This document shows positions 15,836 to 24,624 of a DNA stretch of 64,000 nucleotides, piece after piece. Numbering within the stretch: position 1 is the first letter of the stretch; every line of letters starts with the position of its first letter. The translations under genes were made by a program, and so were the position numbers. Origin of the DNA: Candidatus Saccharimonadota bacterium. GTDB lineage: Bacteria; Patescibacteriota; Saccharimonadia; Saccharimonadales; Saccharimonadaceae. The stretch is from contig JAGCBP010000016.1 of assembly GCA_017652105.1 (NCBI GenBank), positions 1 through 64,000 on the forward strand, read 5' to 3'. Under the pieces are notes generated by a model. That model had not been told where the DNA came from. It saw nothing but the letters and a program-made list of their open reading frames with translations, and made no database searches.

Positions 15836-17103
15836 AACATTCAGTAGAGGAAATCCAGCTAAAAAACGGTGCGAGGGGACTTTTAATTGATGTCCCTGGC
15901 GCTTCGGTGATGGCTACGAAAATACAATTTCGGGCGGGGATGATGTATGCCAAAAACCACGATATTTATGAGCTTCCGCATGTGGTGGAGCATTTGGCTT
16001 TTGGAGCGAATGCGAAATACAAAGATGAGCAGGAATTTGAAGCGGAATTTACTAAAAATGGGGCGTATCACAATGCTTGGACTTCGGATGTGTCGGTTTG
16101 CTATGAGACAGAATGTGCGGATTTTGAGTGGGATAGAATCATGGAGCTTCAGAGAGTATCAATTGCGGAGCCGAGATTTAATGAGGAGGAATTAAAGTCC
16201 GAAAAAGCCAACGTGCGCTCGGAACTGACTGGGTATATGAATGATTACTATCGGCTTTTGTGGCCGCGAGTGCAACAAGCGGTGGGCGAGGATGTACTAG
16301 ACCTTGCGGCTCGGCGTGACACGATTTCTAATATTGAACTGAAGGATATTCGCGAGCACCACCGGAGGACTCATACTACTCGGAACATGATGTTTATTAT
16401 TGCGGGGAAAATTCATGGGCGGAAACATAAGATCATTCACGAGCTGGAATCTTGGCCTTTAAAAGAAGGTGAAAAATTTGAAATTCCTTTGGCGGATTTG
16501 CACTCCTCTGAGGCGGTTTCGATAAGGCGGAAGGATGCTTCTAATATTACTTTTGGCTTTTCTTTGGTAACGCCAAGACATCTTAACGCCAAAGAGGTGT
16601 TTGCGATGAACTGTCTAAATCATATTTTGAATGGAACAATGAATTCACGGATTTTTGGGGCGGCTCGGAAAAGAGGTTTGGTATATGGCATGGGGAGCGC
16701 GATTGCTTCGAATGCGCATAGCACTTATTGGGATTTTGATGGCGAGGTGAACGAGGAAAATGCCGAAGCTCTGTTCTCTTTGATTCAAACAGAGATGATG
16801 AAGGCTTTGAATGGTGAAATTTCGGATAAAGATTTTGAGTCGGCTAAGCAATATGCGCTAGGTCGGTTTCAGATGGGAGCGCAGACGGTCGGGCAGATTG
16901 CCGATTATTACGCTGAAAATTATTTTGCCAATGAGGAAGTGGATAAATATGATAATATGCCAAATATCATCAAGAGTATAGACAAAGATAAAATGATTGA
17001 GTTGTCGCGTGAGTTTGCAGGCTCGGGAATTAAAGGGTTTGCCACAGTGTCATCGGTAGAAAAAGCGGTGATTTCGGACTTAGAAGCGCATCTAAACTTC
17101 TAG
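15832..17103 (+). CDS. M16-family zinc metallopeptidase
   Basis: 423 residues. The inverted zinc motif HVVEH is at residues 50-54, with the downstream glutamate region in EELKSEKANVRSELTGYM. The second half is the usual non-catalytic M16 repeat (RKRGLVYGMGSAI). Members cleave peptides or act as processing peptidases; no signal peptide is seen, so it is probably cytosolic. The start is GTG in a GTGA overlap with the secA stop, indicating translational coupling. There is no clear Shine-Dalgarno sequence; an internal ATG at 15910 would cut into the fold. Confidence 0.87.
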   Translation: MKHSVEEIQLKNGARGLLIDVPGASVMATKIQFRAGMMYAKNHDIYELPHVVEHLAFGANAKYKDEQEFEAEFTKNGAYHNAWTSDVSVCYETECADFEWDRIMELQRVSIAEPRFNEEELKSEKANVRSELTGYMNDYYRLLWPRVQQAVGEDVLDLAARRDTISNIELKDIREHHRRTHTTRNMMFIIAGKIHGRKHKIIHELESWPLKEGEKFEIPLADLHSSEAVSIRRKDASNITFGFSLVTPRHLNAKEVFAMNCLNHILNGTMNSRIFGAARKRGLVYGMGSAIASNAHSTYWDFDGEVNEENAEALFSLIQTEMMKALNGEISDKDFESAKQYALGRFQMGAQTVGQIADYYAENYFANEEVDKYDNMPNIIKSIDKDKMIELSREFAGSGIKGFATVSSVEKAVISDLEAHLNF

Positions 17104-17108
17104 ATAAT

Positions 17109-17191
17109 GGGGCTTTCTTTCGGAAAAGAAAGCCCCAACGAAAGAAACCAGCAAGAAAAATGAATCGAAAGTGAATTCCGATTCATTTTTT
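17109..17191. terminator. Double hairpin between M16 gene and murD
   Basis: First hairpin: a 12-bp perfect stem GGGGCTTTCTTT (17109-17120) with its complement (17125-17136), without a T tract. Second hairpin: AATGAATCG (17159-17167) with its complement (17179-17187), flanked by A and T runs so it can terminate both converging transcripts. It closes the secA-M16 unit and murD. Confidence 0.75.
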
Positions 17192-17193
17192 GA

Positions 17194-18429
17194 TTATAAT
17201 AAATCAACTATTCCTTTATATCTTTCTCCTCTATCGTAGACATTTTTGAACATGTCGAAGGAAGCAGCGGATGGAGACATCAAAACAACGGAATTTTCGT
17301 GTTTTTTGGCCGCTTCGTAGGCTGTTTTGACCGCTTCCTCAAGAGACTCAGCGAGAATAAAGCGCTCATCTTGGTATCTTTTGGCTAGTTCATGGCCGGA
17401 GTCGCCCATCAAAACGATGGTGGGGATGTTGATATTTTGGCTACTTAAGATTTTGTAGATTTCCCCGAGGTCTTGATAATCGGTCTTGTCGAGACCGCCG
17501 ATGATTGGGATGACGGGGTTATGAGGAAATGCCTCGATGGCTACTCTGGTGGAAGCAGGGTTGGTAGAGAAATTGTCATCATAAAAGCTGATGTCATCAA
17601 TTTTTCTGACAAATTCAAGGCGATGCGGGAGACCTCTGAAACTGCCTAAACCGGCGATAATTTCAGTTTTGTATTCTCTTAAATATTCATCTGGTGATAT
17701 ATTTAAGTGGCAAGACATAGCGGCGATAGCGGCGATAGCATTGTTTATATTGTGTTGGCCAGGAATTTTGATGGCTTTTTTAATGTCATCTGGAATCTCG
17801 AATGGATAGGGGATTTTTTGAGCTTTTTTGGCATTTTCGGCAATTTGAACTGATTCGGGATTGTCTCTGTAATAAACACAATAATCATCTGCAGTTTGGT
17901 AGCGGCAGATGTTGGCTTTGGCGTTTTTGTAATCATTGTAATCTTTGTGGACATTGAGGTGATCTGGTTCGATGGTGCCAATTACAGAGATATGAGGGGA
18001 TTTTTCGAGGTCCCAAAGCTGAAAACTGGACATTTCGTAGACTACGACCGAGCTAGGCTTTAGCTGATCTAAGGCATTGATAGCGGGCTCACCAATGTTA
18101 CCAACAAGATAGGCGTCTTCTTTGTGGGCGTCGAGGAGGGATTTGATAAAGGAGCAAGTGGTACCTTTGCCCTTGGTAGCAGTAACGCCGATAATCGGGC
18201 AAGGACAATGGTCAAAGAAGTATTTGGTGATGCTGGATTCATTTTTTAGGTTTTGCGGTGGTACGGAGGGGCTGCGGAAAATTATATCATAAGATGAATA
18301 ATCTCTCTCTTGCAATTCTGATGGTGTAAAATCTTGCCAGATTTCAATTTCGGCAGTTTTGTCGTGCTTTTTGAAATAGTTTTCGAGAGCCTGGCCCTCT
18401 TTGCCGTAGCCTAAAAGTAGAATTTTCAT
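17194..18429 (-). CDS. murD: UDP-N-acetylmuramoylalanine--D-glutamate ligase
   Basis: Adds D-Glu to UDP-MurNAc-L-Ala. 411 residues. It has an N-terminal nucleotide fold (KILLLGYGKEGQAL), ATP-binding ATKGKGTTCSFI, the Mur ligase segment EMSSFQL, the loop EPDHLNVH, and the C-terminal domain (IGGLDKTDYQDL, LMSPSAASFDMF). It uses the D-Glu made by MurI, also in this window. TAAAAT on the minus strand (18436-18441), inside the 3' end of dus, ends 6 nt before the start, so it may be transcribed separately as a leaderless mRNA. Confidence 0.93.
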   Translation of the reverse strand: MKILLLGYGKEGQALENYFKKHDKTAEIEIWQDFTPSELQERDYSSYDIIFRSPSVPPQNLKNESSITKYFFDHCPCPIIGVTATKGKGTTCSFIKSLLDAHKEDAYLVGNIGEPAINALDQLKPSSVVVYEMSSFQLWDLEKSPHISVIGTIEPDHLNVHKDYNDYKNAKANICRYQTADDYCVYYRDNPESVQIAENAKKAQKIPYPFEIPDDIKKAIKIPGQHNINNAIAAIAAMSCHLNISPDEYLREYKTEIIAGLGSFRGLPHRLEFVRKIDDISFYDDNFSTNPASTRVAIEAFPHNPVIPIIGGLDKTDYQDLGEIYKILSSQNINIPTIVLMGDSGHELAKRYQDERFILAESLEEAVKTAYEAAKKHENSVVLMSPSAASFDMFKNVYDRGERYKGIVDLL

Positions 18430-18433
18430 AGTA

Positions 18434-19372
18434 TTATTTTAGCACATCTCTGGCTTCTTTGACAGAGTGAGTGTCCATGAGTTTGGCGCGAAGATCTGAG
18501 GCGCCAGGAAAATTATTGATATATATTTTATAAAAATGTTTTAATGGTTCATACGATATTTTATGATTTTTATTATAGTTTTCATATAAATTTAAATGTA
18601 AATACAATAAATCCATTAGCTTGTTTCTGGTGGGGGTGTGGTCGGTGAAGCAGTAGGGGTTCCCAAAAACGCCGCGGCCGATCATGAAACCATCCACTTC
18701 TGGGTATTTTTGGTGGAGTTCTAGGGCATGCTGTTTATCTTTGATATCGCCGTTAATAATGAGTTTGGTCTCTGGGCTAATCTGACTGCGTAACTTGACA
18801 ATTTCTGGAATTAGTTCATAGTGAGCGGGGACTTTGCTCATTTCTTTTTTGGTGCGTAAGTGCACGGTGAGGGCGGCCGGGTGCTCGTTCAAGAGGGTGG
18901 TGAGCCATTCTCGGTATTCCTCGGGGGCTTTCCAACCGAGGCGAGTTTTGATAGAAACGGGAAGGTCGGTGTTTTTCTTAGCGTTTCTAAAACATTCCAC
19001 GGCGAGATCGGGGGTTTTGATCATAGCGGCGCCGCCGCCGGTTTTGTTGACATTTTTGTCTGGGCAACCAAAATTGAGGTCTACACCCTGGAAACCAAGC
19101 TTTTCGAGCGCCCTGGCGATTTCCGCAAAATGCTCGGGATTTTTGCCCCAAACTTGAGCAATGATGGGTTGGTCGGTTTTGCTAATTTCCAGTCTTTCGA
19201 GAGCATTAGCGCGACCTTTTTCGGAAGCGTAGGAGGAGACATTAGTGAATTCCGTAAAAAAGAGATCGGGCCGGCCGGCTTTTGCGATGACTTGCCGGAA
19301 AATAATATCCGTGACACCTTCCATGGGAGCCAGAATTAAGAATGGGTGGGGTAAATTTTCCCAAATATTCAT
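18434..19372 (-). CDS. dus: tRNA-dihydrouridine synthase (Dus family)
   Basis: FMN enzyme reducing uridines in the tRNA D arm. The sequence LILAPMEGVTDIIFRQV, FFTEFTNVSS, VDLNFGCPDKNVNKTGGGAAM (catalytic Cys in NFGCP), and VDGFMIGRGVFGNPYCF match the DusB-like TIM-barrel family. 312 residues. Two in-frame Met codons exist. The inner one (19370-19372, MNIWENLPHP) is preferred because the TATAAT at 19379-19384 ends 6 nt before it, the usual leaderless distance here; the outer Met directly abuts the -10 box and could not be on the transcript. Confidence 0.9.
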   Translation of the reverse strand: MNIWENLPHPFLILAPMEGVTDIIFRQVIAKAGRPDLFFTEFTNVSSYASEKGRANALERLEISKTDQPIIAQVWGKNPEHFAEIARALEKLGFQGVDLNFGCPDKNVNKTGGGAAMIKTPDLAVECFRNAKKNTDLPVSIKTRLGWKAPEEYREWLTTLLNEHPAALTVHLRTKKEMSKVPAHYELIPEIVKLRSQISPETKLIINGDIKDKQHALELHQKYPEVDGFMIGRGVFGNPYCFTDHTPTRNKLMDLLYLHLNLYENYNKNHKISYEPLKHFYKIYINNFPGASDLRAKLMDTHSVKEARDVLK

Positions 19373-19390
19373 GCGCATATTATAACATTT

Positions 19391-19543
19391 TTATGGTAAA
19401 ATAGAAATAGCTCATGCTATACTTCGGTCACTGGCGTTGAGAAAAGTTTAAAGCTGCCGGTTTTGTCATTTAAGCTGGTAGCCAGGAGCCAATAAATCGG
19501 GCTCGCATAAATGACTCTTTATCATTTAAACAAGGAGTCTTTT
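19391..19543 (+). promoter_or_regulatory. Promoter and long leader of the small gene at 19544
   Basis: A TAAAAT box near 19395 would start a leader of about 140 nt. It contains short complementary stretches (AGCTGCC/GGTAGC-like near 19452 and 19480; AGCC/GGCT near 19488 and 19501) and ends with AAGGAG 7 nt before the ATG. The leader is far longer than those of neighbouring genes. The exact +1 is uncertain. Confidence 0.4.
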
Positions 19544-19795
19544 ATGAAAAACTTTAACAAAAATAAAACAGAGAAGGTCGAGGTGATGGCGCTGTTTGGC
19601 TATCAAATGACGCCGTGCCAACCGCTGACATTCCGGAAACGGGGTGGGGCAGAAGTGGAAGTCACCGAACTGCTACGAACGCAAATTCGGTTTGCGGGGC
19701 AGGCGACGATCCATATTTTCGATGTTCTCGTGGGCCAAGAGAAAGTCCGATTGGAGTTCAACTCCGTGGATCTCTCTTGGGTATTGCTAGCCTAG
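19544..19795 (+). CDS. Small protein of unknown function (83 residues)
   Basis: A soluble, probably all-beta small protein with no signal or membrane segment. The pattern LTFRKRGGAEVEVTELL...IHIFDVLVGQEKVRLEF...LSWVLL vaguely recalls DUF6504-type beta domains, but this is weak. It stands alone with its own promoter, a long leader, a strong Shine-Dalgarno sequence (AAGGAG) and its own terminator. Its codon choice (CCG, CGG, GTC-rich) differs by eye from neighbouring genes, so recent acquisition or high expression is possible. Confidence 0.65.
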   Translation: MKNFNKNKTEKVEVMALFGYQMTPCQPLTFRKRGGAEVEVTELLRTQIRFAGQATIHIFDVLVGQEKVRLEFNSVDLSWVLLA

Positions 19796-19810
19796 ATCTT
19801 AGCGCTAGCG

Positions 19811-19844
19811 AAACTGGGTAAGGCTTAGCCCGCCCAGTTTTTTT
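19811..19844 (+). terminator. Intrinsic terminator
   Basis: Stem AAACTGGG (19811-19818) with CCCAGTTT (19833-19840), an inner AGGCTTAGCC loop region, then a T run. It ends the small gene at 19544. The prfB -10 box begins 7 nt later. Confidence 0.85.
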
Positions 19845-19863
19845 GTGTGGTATAATGTATTTT

Positions 19864-20940
19864 ATGGAAGAGCTAAAAAAACGGCTTTTAAATCTTGAGG
19901 GGGAATTTTTGCAGGCGTATGAGAAACTGGAGATTGATAGAAAACTGGAATATCTAGAGGAGCTTGAAAAAGAGGTGGCGGAGCCGGAGATTTGGCGAGA
20001 TGTGAAGCTCGCGACCGAGAAAAATCAAGAGGTAGCGAGATTATCCTCTGAGGTGGAACCGTGGGTGCTTCTAAAAACCCAGATTAATGATTTAAAAGAG
20101 CTGATTAATATTTCTGATAATGAGCTTTTGCCGGAAATTGAAGGGCAAATTGCGGCAATGGAACAGAATCTAGCGGAAAATAAAAAGGCACTTAGATTTA
20201 CTGGTCCATACGACACTAAAAATGCAATAATCAGGATTACCTCTGGTGCGGGCGGCACGGAGGCGATGGATTGGGCGGGAATGCTCGAGAGGATGTATTT
20301 AAGATTTCTCGAGAGGCGCGGGTTTAAAGCGACTTTACTGGAAAAAACTGAGGGTGAGGAAGCGGGAATCAAAACTGCGGTCTATGAGGTAACTGGACCG
20401 AATGCTTATGGGACTTTGAAATCTGAGCATGGGGTGCATCGGTTGGTGAGACTTTCGCCGTTTAACGCGAATAATCTGAGGCAGACTTCATTTTCTCTCA
20501 TCGAGATTTTGCCGGTGATTGATACGGATACGGATGTGGTGATCGATGATAAGGATCTGCGTATAGATACATATCACTCTGGTGGCCATGGTGGCCAAGG
20601 GGTAAATACTACTAATTCGGCGGTAAGAATTACGCACCTGCCGACTGGTATTGCGGTGGCGATTCAAAATGAGCGAAATTTCCATCAAAACAAAGAAAAA
20701 GCGATGGAAATTCTCCGGGGTAAATTGGCACAGATGCAGATCGAACAGAATGCCGCTACGATTGGAGAACTGAGGGCTGGCGAATCTGCGGGTTGGGGCC
20801 AACAGATTAGAAATTATGTTTTGCAGCCATATAGACTAGTGAAGGATACTCGGACCGGGTTTGAGACTACCGATACCGATGCGGTTCTTGATGGTAAAAT
20901 TGATGAATTCATTGATGCGTATCTGGAAAATATGATTTAA
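19864..20940 (+). CDS. prfB: Peptide chain release factor 2
   Basis: RF2 terminates translation at UGA and UAA. 358 residues. GGQ motif in HSGGHGGQGVNTT; the codon-recognition tripeptide is SPF (VRLSPFNANN), which identifies RF2 rather than RF1 (PxT). The N terminus is a coiled coil (about 1-100). The reading frame is continuous; the autoregulatory +1 frameshift site found in many prfB genes is absent. TATAAT (19851-19856) ends 7 nt before the ATG, so it is predicted leaderless. Its presence fits TGA being used as a stop in this genome. Confidence 0.95.
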   Translation: MEELKKRLLNLEGEFLQAYEKLEIDRKLEYLEELEKEVAEPEIWRDVKLATEKNQEVARLSSEVEPWVLLKTQINDLKELINISDNELLPEIEGQIAAMEQNLAENKKALRFTGPYDTKNAIIRITSGAGGTEAMDWAGMLERMYLRFLERRGFKATLLEKTEGEEAGIKTAVYEVTGPNAYGTLKSEHGVHRLVRLSPFNANNLRQTSFSLIEILPVIDTDTDVVIDDKDLRIDTYHSGGHGGQGVNTTNSAVRITHLPTGIAVAIQNERNFHQNKEKAMEILRGKLAQMQIEQNAATIGELRAGESAGWGQQIRNYVLQPYRLVKDTRTGFETTDTDAVLDGKIDEFIDAYLENMI

Positions 20941-20943
20941 GCA

Positions 20944-20972
20944 TTGACTTTTTATTACGTTTATGCTATAAT
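20944..20972 (+). promoter_or_regulatory. Near-consensus promoter
   Basis: TTGACT (20944-20949), 17-bp spacer ending ATGC, TATAAT (20967-20972). Predicted +1 near 20979, giving a leader of about 70 nt that ends in AAGGAGG before the gene at 21048. Confidence 0.75.
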
Positions 20973-21047
20973 ATAAGGTATATAGTGATTACATCAAGTG
21001 ATTGCTGGTAATTTAATTTGTTGGTGGTGTTTTTAAGGAGGAACGAA

Positions 21048-21713
21048 ATGAGGATAAAGACATTTTGTAGAAGAATAAGTGAACTGAAGGTAGAGGAGTT
21101 AGGTCTCCCTGATGAACTGCTGGAAAGAATCAAAAAGAATTATGGAAGCGTTGCTGAATGCTTGACAGAAGTGCGCGGTCACAAAATGGATTTTTACTCC
21201 GACCGTTGGGTCGGGTATTTATTTCCCGAAGAAATTGACCTCATAGACCGAGTAGAAAGCGATAACTGTTCTGAGGAGGAAATATTGCGTTACGATGAGC
21301 TTGATAGCAATATAACCATATGGGAAAGAGCTGTTGATGATGCCTTCAGCTCTACTAGGTTTTTAAGAAGTAAACAATCTGAGATTTGGTATGATAAAAC
21401 ATACCAAATCGTGAATTGCCTAGTGACACGATTTTTCCATAAGGATCGTGTTGAGGAGGGGGTGGCCGAGATATGGTACAATTACGGATGTCTTGATCAG
21501 AAGTATGAAGAGTTCAACGGCTTTGATATCGAAAGGCTCTTTAGTATTTTCTCAGAAGGGCTTCCTCCTATGCAGTGCGATATGACCAAGTACTATATTA
21601 CTAATCAGGCAGACATAGAATACACAGGGCTAGAAGAAGAACTCTTAAGAGCTGCAAGACATAATATTGCCAATAATTTGAAGCACAAAATAATTGATGA
21701 AATAATTTTGTGA
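21048..21713 (+). CDS. Unknown soluble protein with possible alpha-CTD-like N-terminal segment
   Basis: 221 residues, acidic, with no signal or membrane segment. Residues 10-35 (ISELKVEELGLPDELLERIKK, then NYGSVAECL) resemble the helix-hairpin-helix of the RNA polymerase alpha C-terminal domain. The rest is helical and contains many Tyr/Trp/Asp/Glu residues; I do not recognise it. The start is chosen at the Met preceded by AAGGAGG with ideal spacing. It is a monocistronic cassette: consensus promoter, 70-nt leader, own terminator. It lies between prfB and the ribosomal operon. Confidence 0.7.
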   Translation: MRIKTFCRRISELKVEELGLPDELLERIKKNYGSVAECLTEVRGHKMDFYSDRWVGYLFPEEIDLIDRVESDNCSEEEILRYDELDSNITIWERAVDDAFSSTRFLRSKQSEIWYDKTYQIVNCLVTRFFHKDRVEEGVAEIWYNYGCLDQKYEEFNGFDIERLFSIFSEGLPPMQCDMTKYYITNQADIEYTGLEEELLRAARHNIANNLKHKIIDEIIL

Positions 21714-21719
21714 CTTAAG

Positions 21720-21747
21720 ATCCCCTGGTTGGCTCCAGGGGATTTTT
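21720..21747 (+). terminator. Intrinsic terminator
   Basis: Stem ATCCCCTGG (21720-21728) with CCAGGGGAT (21735-21743), 6-nt loop, then T5. It ends the gene at 21048. Confidence 0.88.
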
Positions 21748-21768
21748 AAACTTATTTTTTAAAACCTC

Positions 21769-21908
21769 TAGACAAACTAAAAAATCTGTGCTATAATGGC
21801 AGTAATAACTAGATATGGGGACAGGTCCTAGTTGCTAAACACTCTACTAGGAAACCGGCTCGTAAATCTAGTTTTAAGAGTGTTATAAAATTAAAGGAAA
21901 GGTAAAAG
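21769..21908 (+). promoter_or_regulatory. Promoter and structured leader of the ribosomal protein operon
   Basis: TAGACA (21769-21774), 17-bp spacer, TATAAT (21792-21797) with TGC before it; predicted +1 near 21804. The leader of about 105 nt can form AACACTCT (21838-21845) with AGAGTGTT (21877-21884), extended inside by ACTAG/CTAGT. A second CTAGT/ACTAG pair upstream around GGACAGGTCC could compete. AAAGGAAAGG lies just after the long stem. This looks like an autoregulatory leader; which protein would bind it is unknown. Confidence 0.6.
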
Positions 21909-22520
21909 ATGCAAGTCATTCTCGGCACCAAAATTGGTATGACTCAGATCATCGGCGATGATGGTATGGTTACTCAGGTAACTATTCTGCAAGCCGGCCC
22001 GTGCACAGTGACTCAGATAAAAACTGTCGAAACCGCTGGTTATAATGCTGTGCACGTGGGCTACGGTCAGGGTAAGAATCTGAGCAAGACGGTTGCTGTC
22101 CACGTGAAAAAGGCCGGTGAAAAAATCAGCCCAATAATCCTGAAGGAGTTTAGAGTGGAAGAAATTCCTGAAGGCTTGAAACTTGGTGACACTATCACCG
22201 TAGATAGTTTCAAAATTGGAGATAAAGTTGCCGCTACTGGCACTTCCAAAGGTAAGGGCTATGCAGGTACAGTGAAGCGTTGGAACTTCAACGAATCCAG
22301 AAATACCCACGGTTTTAAGGGTAATATCAGGAGAGTTGGTTCAATCGGTTCAATGTATCCACAAAAAGTTTTTAAAGGCAAAAAGATGCCAGGCCGAATG
22401 GGACATGACACTGTGACCGTCAAAAATCTCGTTGTATCCTATATTGATACAGAGAATAATTTGATTGGTCTAAAAGGTGCAGTTCCTGGTCCAAAGAAAG
22501 GAGTAGTATGGCTACACTAG
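21909..22520 (+). CDS. rplC: 50S ribosomal protein L3
   Basis: 203 residues. It opens ILGTKIGMTQI and has the conserved GTSKGKGYAGTVKRW and VFKGKKMPGRMG segments. It binds 23S rRNA near the peptidyl transferase centre and starts 50S assembly. It is the first gene of the operon here; rpsJ (S10), which normally precedes rplC, is not upstream. Its end overlaps rplD by 13 nt. Confidence 0.96.
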   Translation: MQVILGTKIGMTQIIGDDGMVTQVTILQAGPCTVTQIKTVETAGYNAVHVGYGQGKNLSKTVAVHVKKAGEKISPIILKEFRVEEIPEGLKLGDTITVDSFKIGDKVAATGTSKGKGYAGTVKRWNFNESRNTHGFKGNIRRVGSIGSMYPQKVFKGKKMPGRMGHDTVTVKNLVVSYIDTENNLIGLKGAVPGPKKGVVWLH

Positions 22521-23104
22521 ATAAAGACATCTTTGGTCTAAAAGTAGAAAATCACGAGCTAGTTAAACTGGCTTATGATGCATATCTGGCTAACTCTCGA
22601 AGCTCTCACGCTAAAACTTTGAAGCGTGGCGAAGTAAGAGGTGGTGGCAAGAAGCCATGGAAGCAAAAAGGTACTGGTAGAGCACGGTTTGGTTCTACGC
22701 GTAACCCAATTTGGCGCCATGGTGGCGTGGCCTTTGGTCGCACCGGTGAGGAAAACTTCACCAAGAAAATTAGCAAACAAGCTAAACATCAAGCTATTGC
22801 TCAGGCTCTTTCTATCAAGAACGCAGACAAAGCTGTAGTCGTGATGGAAAAAGATTTGAAGCTTGACGGTAAGACTAAATCAGCTGCAAAAGTTTTGAAA
22901 GATTTGAAGGTAGCTGACAAAAATGTCCTTTTGGTAGTTTCCGAAAAGACTCCAGAAGTTTTGCGGTCTACTAATAATATTGCTAATTTGAAGTTGACAC
23001 GCGCTACTTATCTCAATGTATTTGATATTATGAATGCAGATGCGATTGTATTTGATCCAGCTGGACTCGAAGCTACCACTAAGTGGTTGAAAGGAGATAA
23101 GTAA
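22508..23104 (+). CDS. rplD: 50S ribosomal protein L4
   Basis: 198 residues. Signature RGEVRGGGKKPWKQKGTGRAR with RHGGVAFGRT in the exit-tunnel loop. In other bacteria L4 can regulate the S10 operon through its leader. The start lies behind AAAGGAG inside the end of rplC, implying translational coupling. It overlaps rplW by one base at the stop. Confidence 0.96.
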   Translation: MATLDKDIFGLKVENHELVKLAYDAYLANSRSSHAKTLKRGEVRGGGKKPWKQKGTGRARFGSTRNPIWRHGGVAFGRTGEENFTKKISKQAKHQAIAQALSIKNADKAVVVMEKDLKLDGKTKSAAKVLKDLKVADKNVLLVVSEKTPEVLRSTNNIANLKLTRATYLNVFDIMNADAIVFDPAGLEATTKWLKGDK

Positions 23105-23493
23105 TGGCGGACATTAAATTAAATCTCTTGGAGCCACGCGCTACCGAGAAAACCTACGCAGAGTCGTTTAAGAGAACTTACGTTTTTCCAATTAAGAAAA
23201 ATGTGACAAAGCAAGAAATTGCCAAGCAAGTTGAGAAAGAATTCAATGTAACTGTAATTTCTGTGCGGACTTTGATTCGAAACGGTAAAGCCACTAAATA
23301 TTCCAAAGGTAAGCACGCTTATCCAGGAATTACTCATCGTCAGGATAAAAAGTTTGCTTATGTAACTTTGAAAGAAGGCGACTCGATTAAGGTATTTGAA
23401 GAACAAAACGATAACACCAGCGCAAAGGATGCCAAAAAAGCCGAGAAAAAGGAAAAGAAGGCAGACAAGAATGCAGGTAAGGAGAAGAAGTAA
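23104..23493 (+). CDS. rplW: 50S ribosomal protein L23
   Basis: 129 residues: the usual L23 fold (about 1-95; PRATEKTYAESFKRTYVFPI, VISVRTLIRNGK) at the tunnel exit, where SRP and trigger factor dock, plus a 30-residue Lys/Asp/Glu-rich tail (KAEKKEKKADKNAGKEKK) that is not part of the standard protein. Overlaps rplD and rplB by one base each. Confidence 0.95.
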   Translation: MADIKLNLLEPRATEKTYAESFKRTYVFPIKKNVTKQEIAKQVEKEFNVTVISVRTLIRNGKATKYSKGKHAYPGITHRQDKKFAYVTLKEGDSIKVFEEQNDNTSAKDAKKAEKKEKKADKNAGKEKK

Positions 23494-24329
23494 TGAGTAT
23501 TAAAGCATATCGCCCAATGACTCCGGCGCAACGCCAAAAGACTACTGAGGACTACGATCAAATTACGACTCGTAAGCCTCTCAAGTCTTTGACTCGCGCC
23601 AAAAAGCAACAGGCGGGCAAAAATAATCAAGGTCGGATTACCGTACGCCATCGTGGTGGCGGGGTAAAAAGACACTACAGAATTTTGACTTACATTTTAC
23701 CAGAAAACACAACTTTTACCGTTGAGGAAATCGAATACGATCCTAACCGTTCGGCACGGATCGCTCGGGTGAAGGATACAAACGGTGCATATTACTATGT
23801 ACTTGCTGATACCCACATGGAAAAGGGTAGCACTTTTAAGACTGGTACAGAGGTAGAGATTGAAGAATCCAACCGGATGCCACTTGAAAATATTCCAGTA
23901 GGTACATTTGTTTACGCTATCGAGTTGACACCAGGTAGAGGCGCACAAATGGTGCGCGCAGCTGGTGCAGCGGCTCAGCTAATGGCAAAAGAAGATGGCT
24001 ATGCCACTCTTAAAATGCCATCTGGCGAAGTTCGCAAAGTATTGGTAACTTGCATGGCATCGATTGGTACAGTTTCGAATTTGCAACATCAGAATGTAAA
24101 AATTGGTGCTGCAGGTCGTAAACGTCGCAAGGGGATTCGCCCGACAGTAAGAGGTGTAGTGATGAATGCTACCGACCACCCACACGGTGGTGGTGACGGT
24201 GGTCGTCACGGTACAGGTAAAGCGCCACGAACTCCATGGGGTCAGTTGACGCTAGGTTACCGTACTCGTCACAATAAGAAAACTAATAAAATGATCGTGC
24301 GCAGTCGCCACGAAGGAAAGAGGAAATAA
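23493..24329 (+). CDS. rplB: 50S ribosomal protein L2
   Basis: 278 residues, normal length. Conserved features: [17 protein letters not shown], the central SH3-like domain, and the C-terminal [19 protein letters not shown] loop containing the histidine near the peptidyl transferase centre. Ends in [13 protein letters not shown]. Overlaps rpsS by one base. Confidence 0.97.
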   Translation: MSIKAYRPMTPAQRQKTTEDYDQITTRKPLKSLTRAKKQQAGKNNQGRITVRHRGGGVKRHYRILTYILPENTTFTVEEIEYDPNRSARIARVKDTNGAYYYVLADTHMEKGSTFKTGTEVEIEESNRMPLENIPVGTFVYAIELTPGRGAQMVRAAGAAAQLMAKEDGYATLKMPSGEVRKVLVTCMASIGTVSNLQHQNVKIGAAGRKRRKGIRPTVRGVVMNATDHPHGGGDGGRHGTGKAPRTPWGQLTLGYRTRHNKKTNKMIVRSRHEGKRK

Positions 24330-24622
24330 TGTCTAGGAGTATGAAGAAGGGTCCATTTGTGGACTACAAACTCGCTAAGAAAATCGCCGCACTTTCCAGC
24401 GAAGACCGCACTGTAATAAAGACTTGGGCTAGACAATCTACGATTTCTCCAGAAATGGTAGGTCGGACCATCGCTGTACATAACGGCAAGGTTCATGTAC
24501 CAGTATTTATTTCGGAAAATATGGTTGGTCATAAGCTAGGTGAGTTTGCGCCGACACGTAAATTTAAACGCCATGGTGGTAAGAAAGCTGCTGAAGCTGC
24601 AGCGGCAAAGGGGGGTAACTAA
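24329..24622 (+). CDS. rpsS: 30S ribosomal protein S19
   Basis: 97 residues. [14 protein letters not shown] at the start; [29 protein letters not shown] and [18 protein letters not shown] are family hallmarks. It forms a heterodimer with S13 in the 30S head. A short Ala-rich tail follows. Confidence 0.96.
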   Translation: MSRSMKKGPFVDYKLAKKIAALSSEDRTVIKTWARQSTISPEMVGRTIAVHNGKVHVPVFISENMVGHKLGEFAPTRKFKRHGGKKAAEAAAAKGGN

Positions 24623-24624
24623 TT

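Noticed and set aside
15910-15912. Internal ATG as start of the M16 peptidase
   Set aside because: It would remove the first strand of the M16 fold; the GTG overlapping the secA stop gives a complete domain.
19864-20940. Programmed frameshift in prfB
   Set aside because: The frame is continuous from the leaderless ATG to the stop; there is no in-frame TGA or CTTTGA slip site near codon 25.
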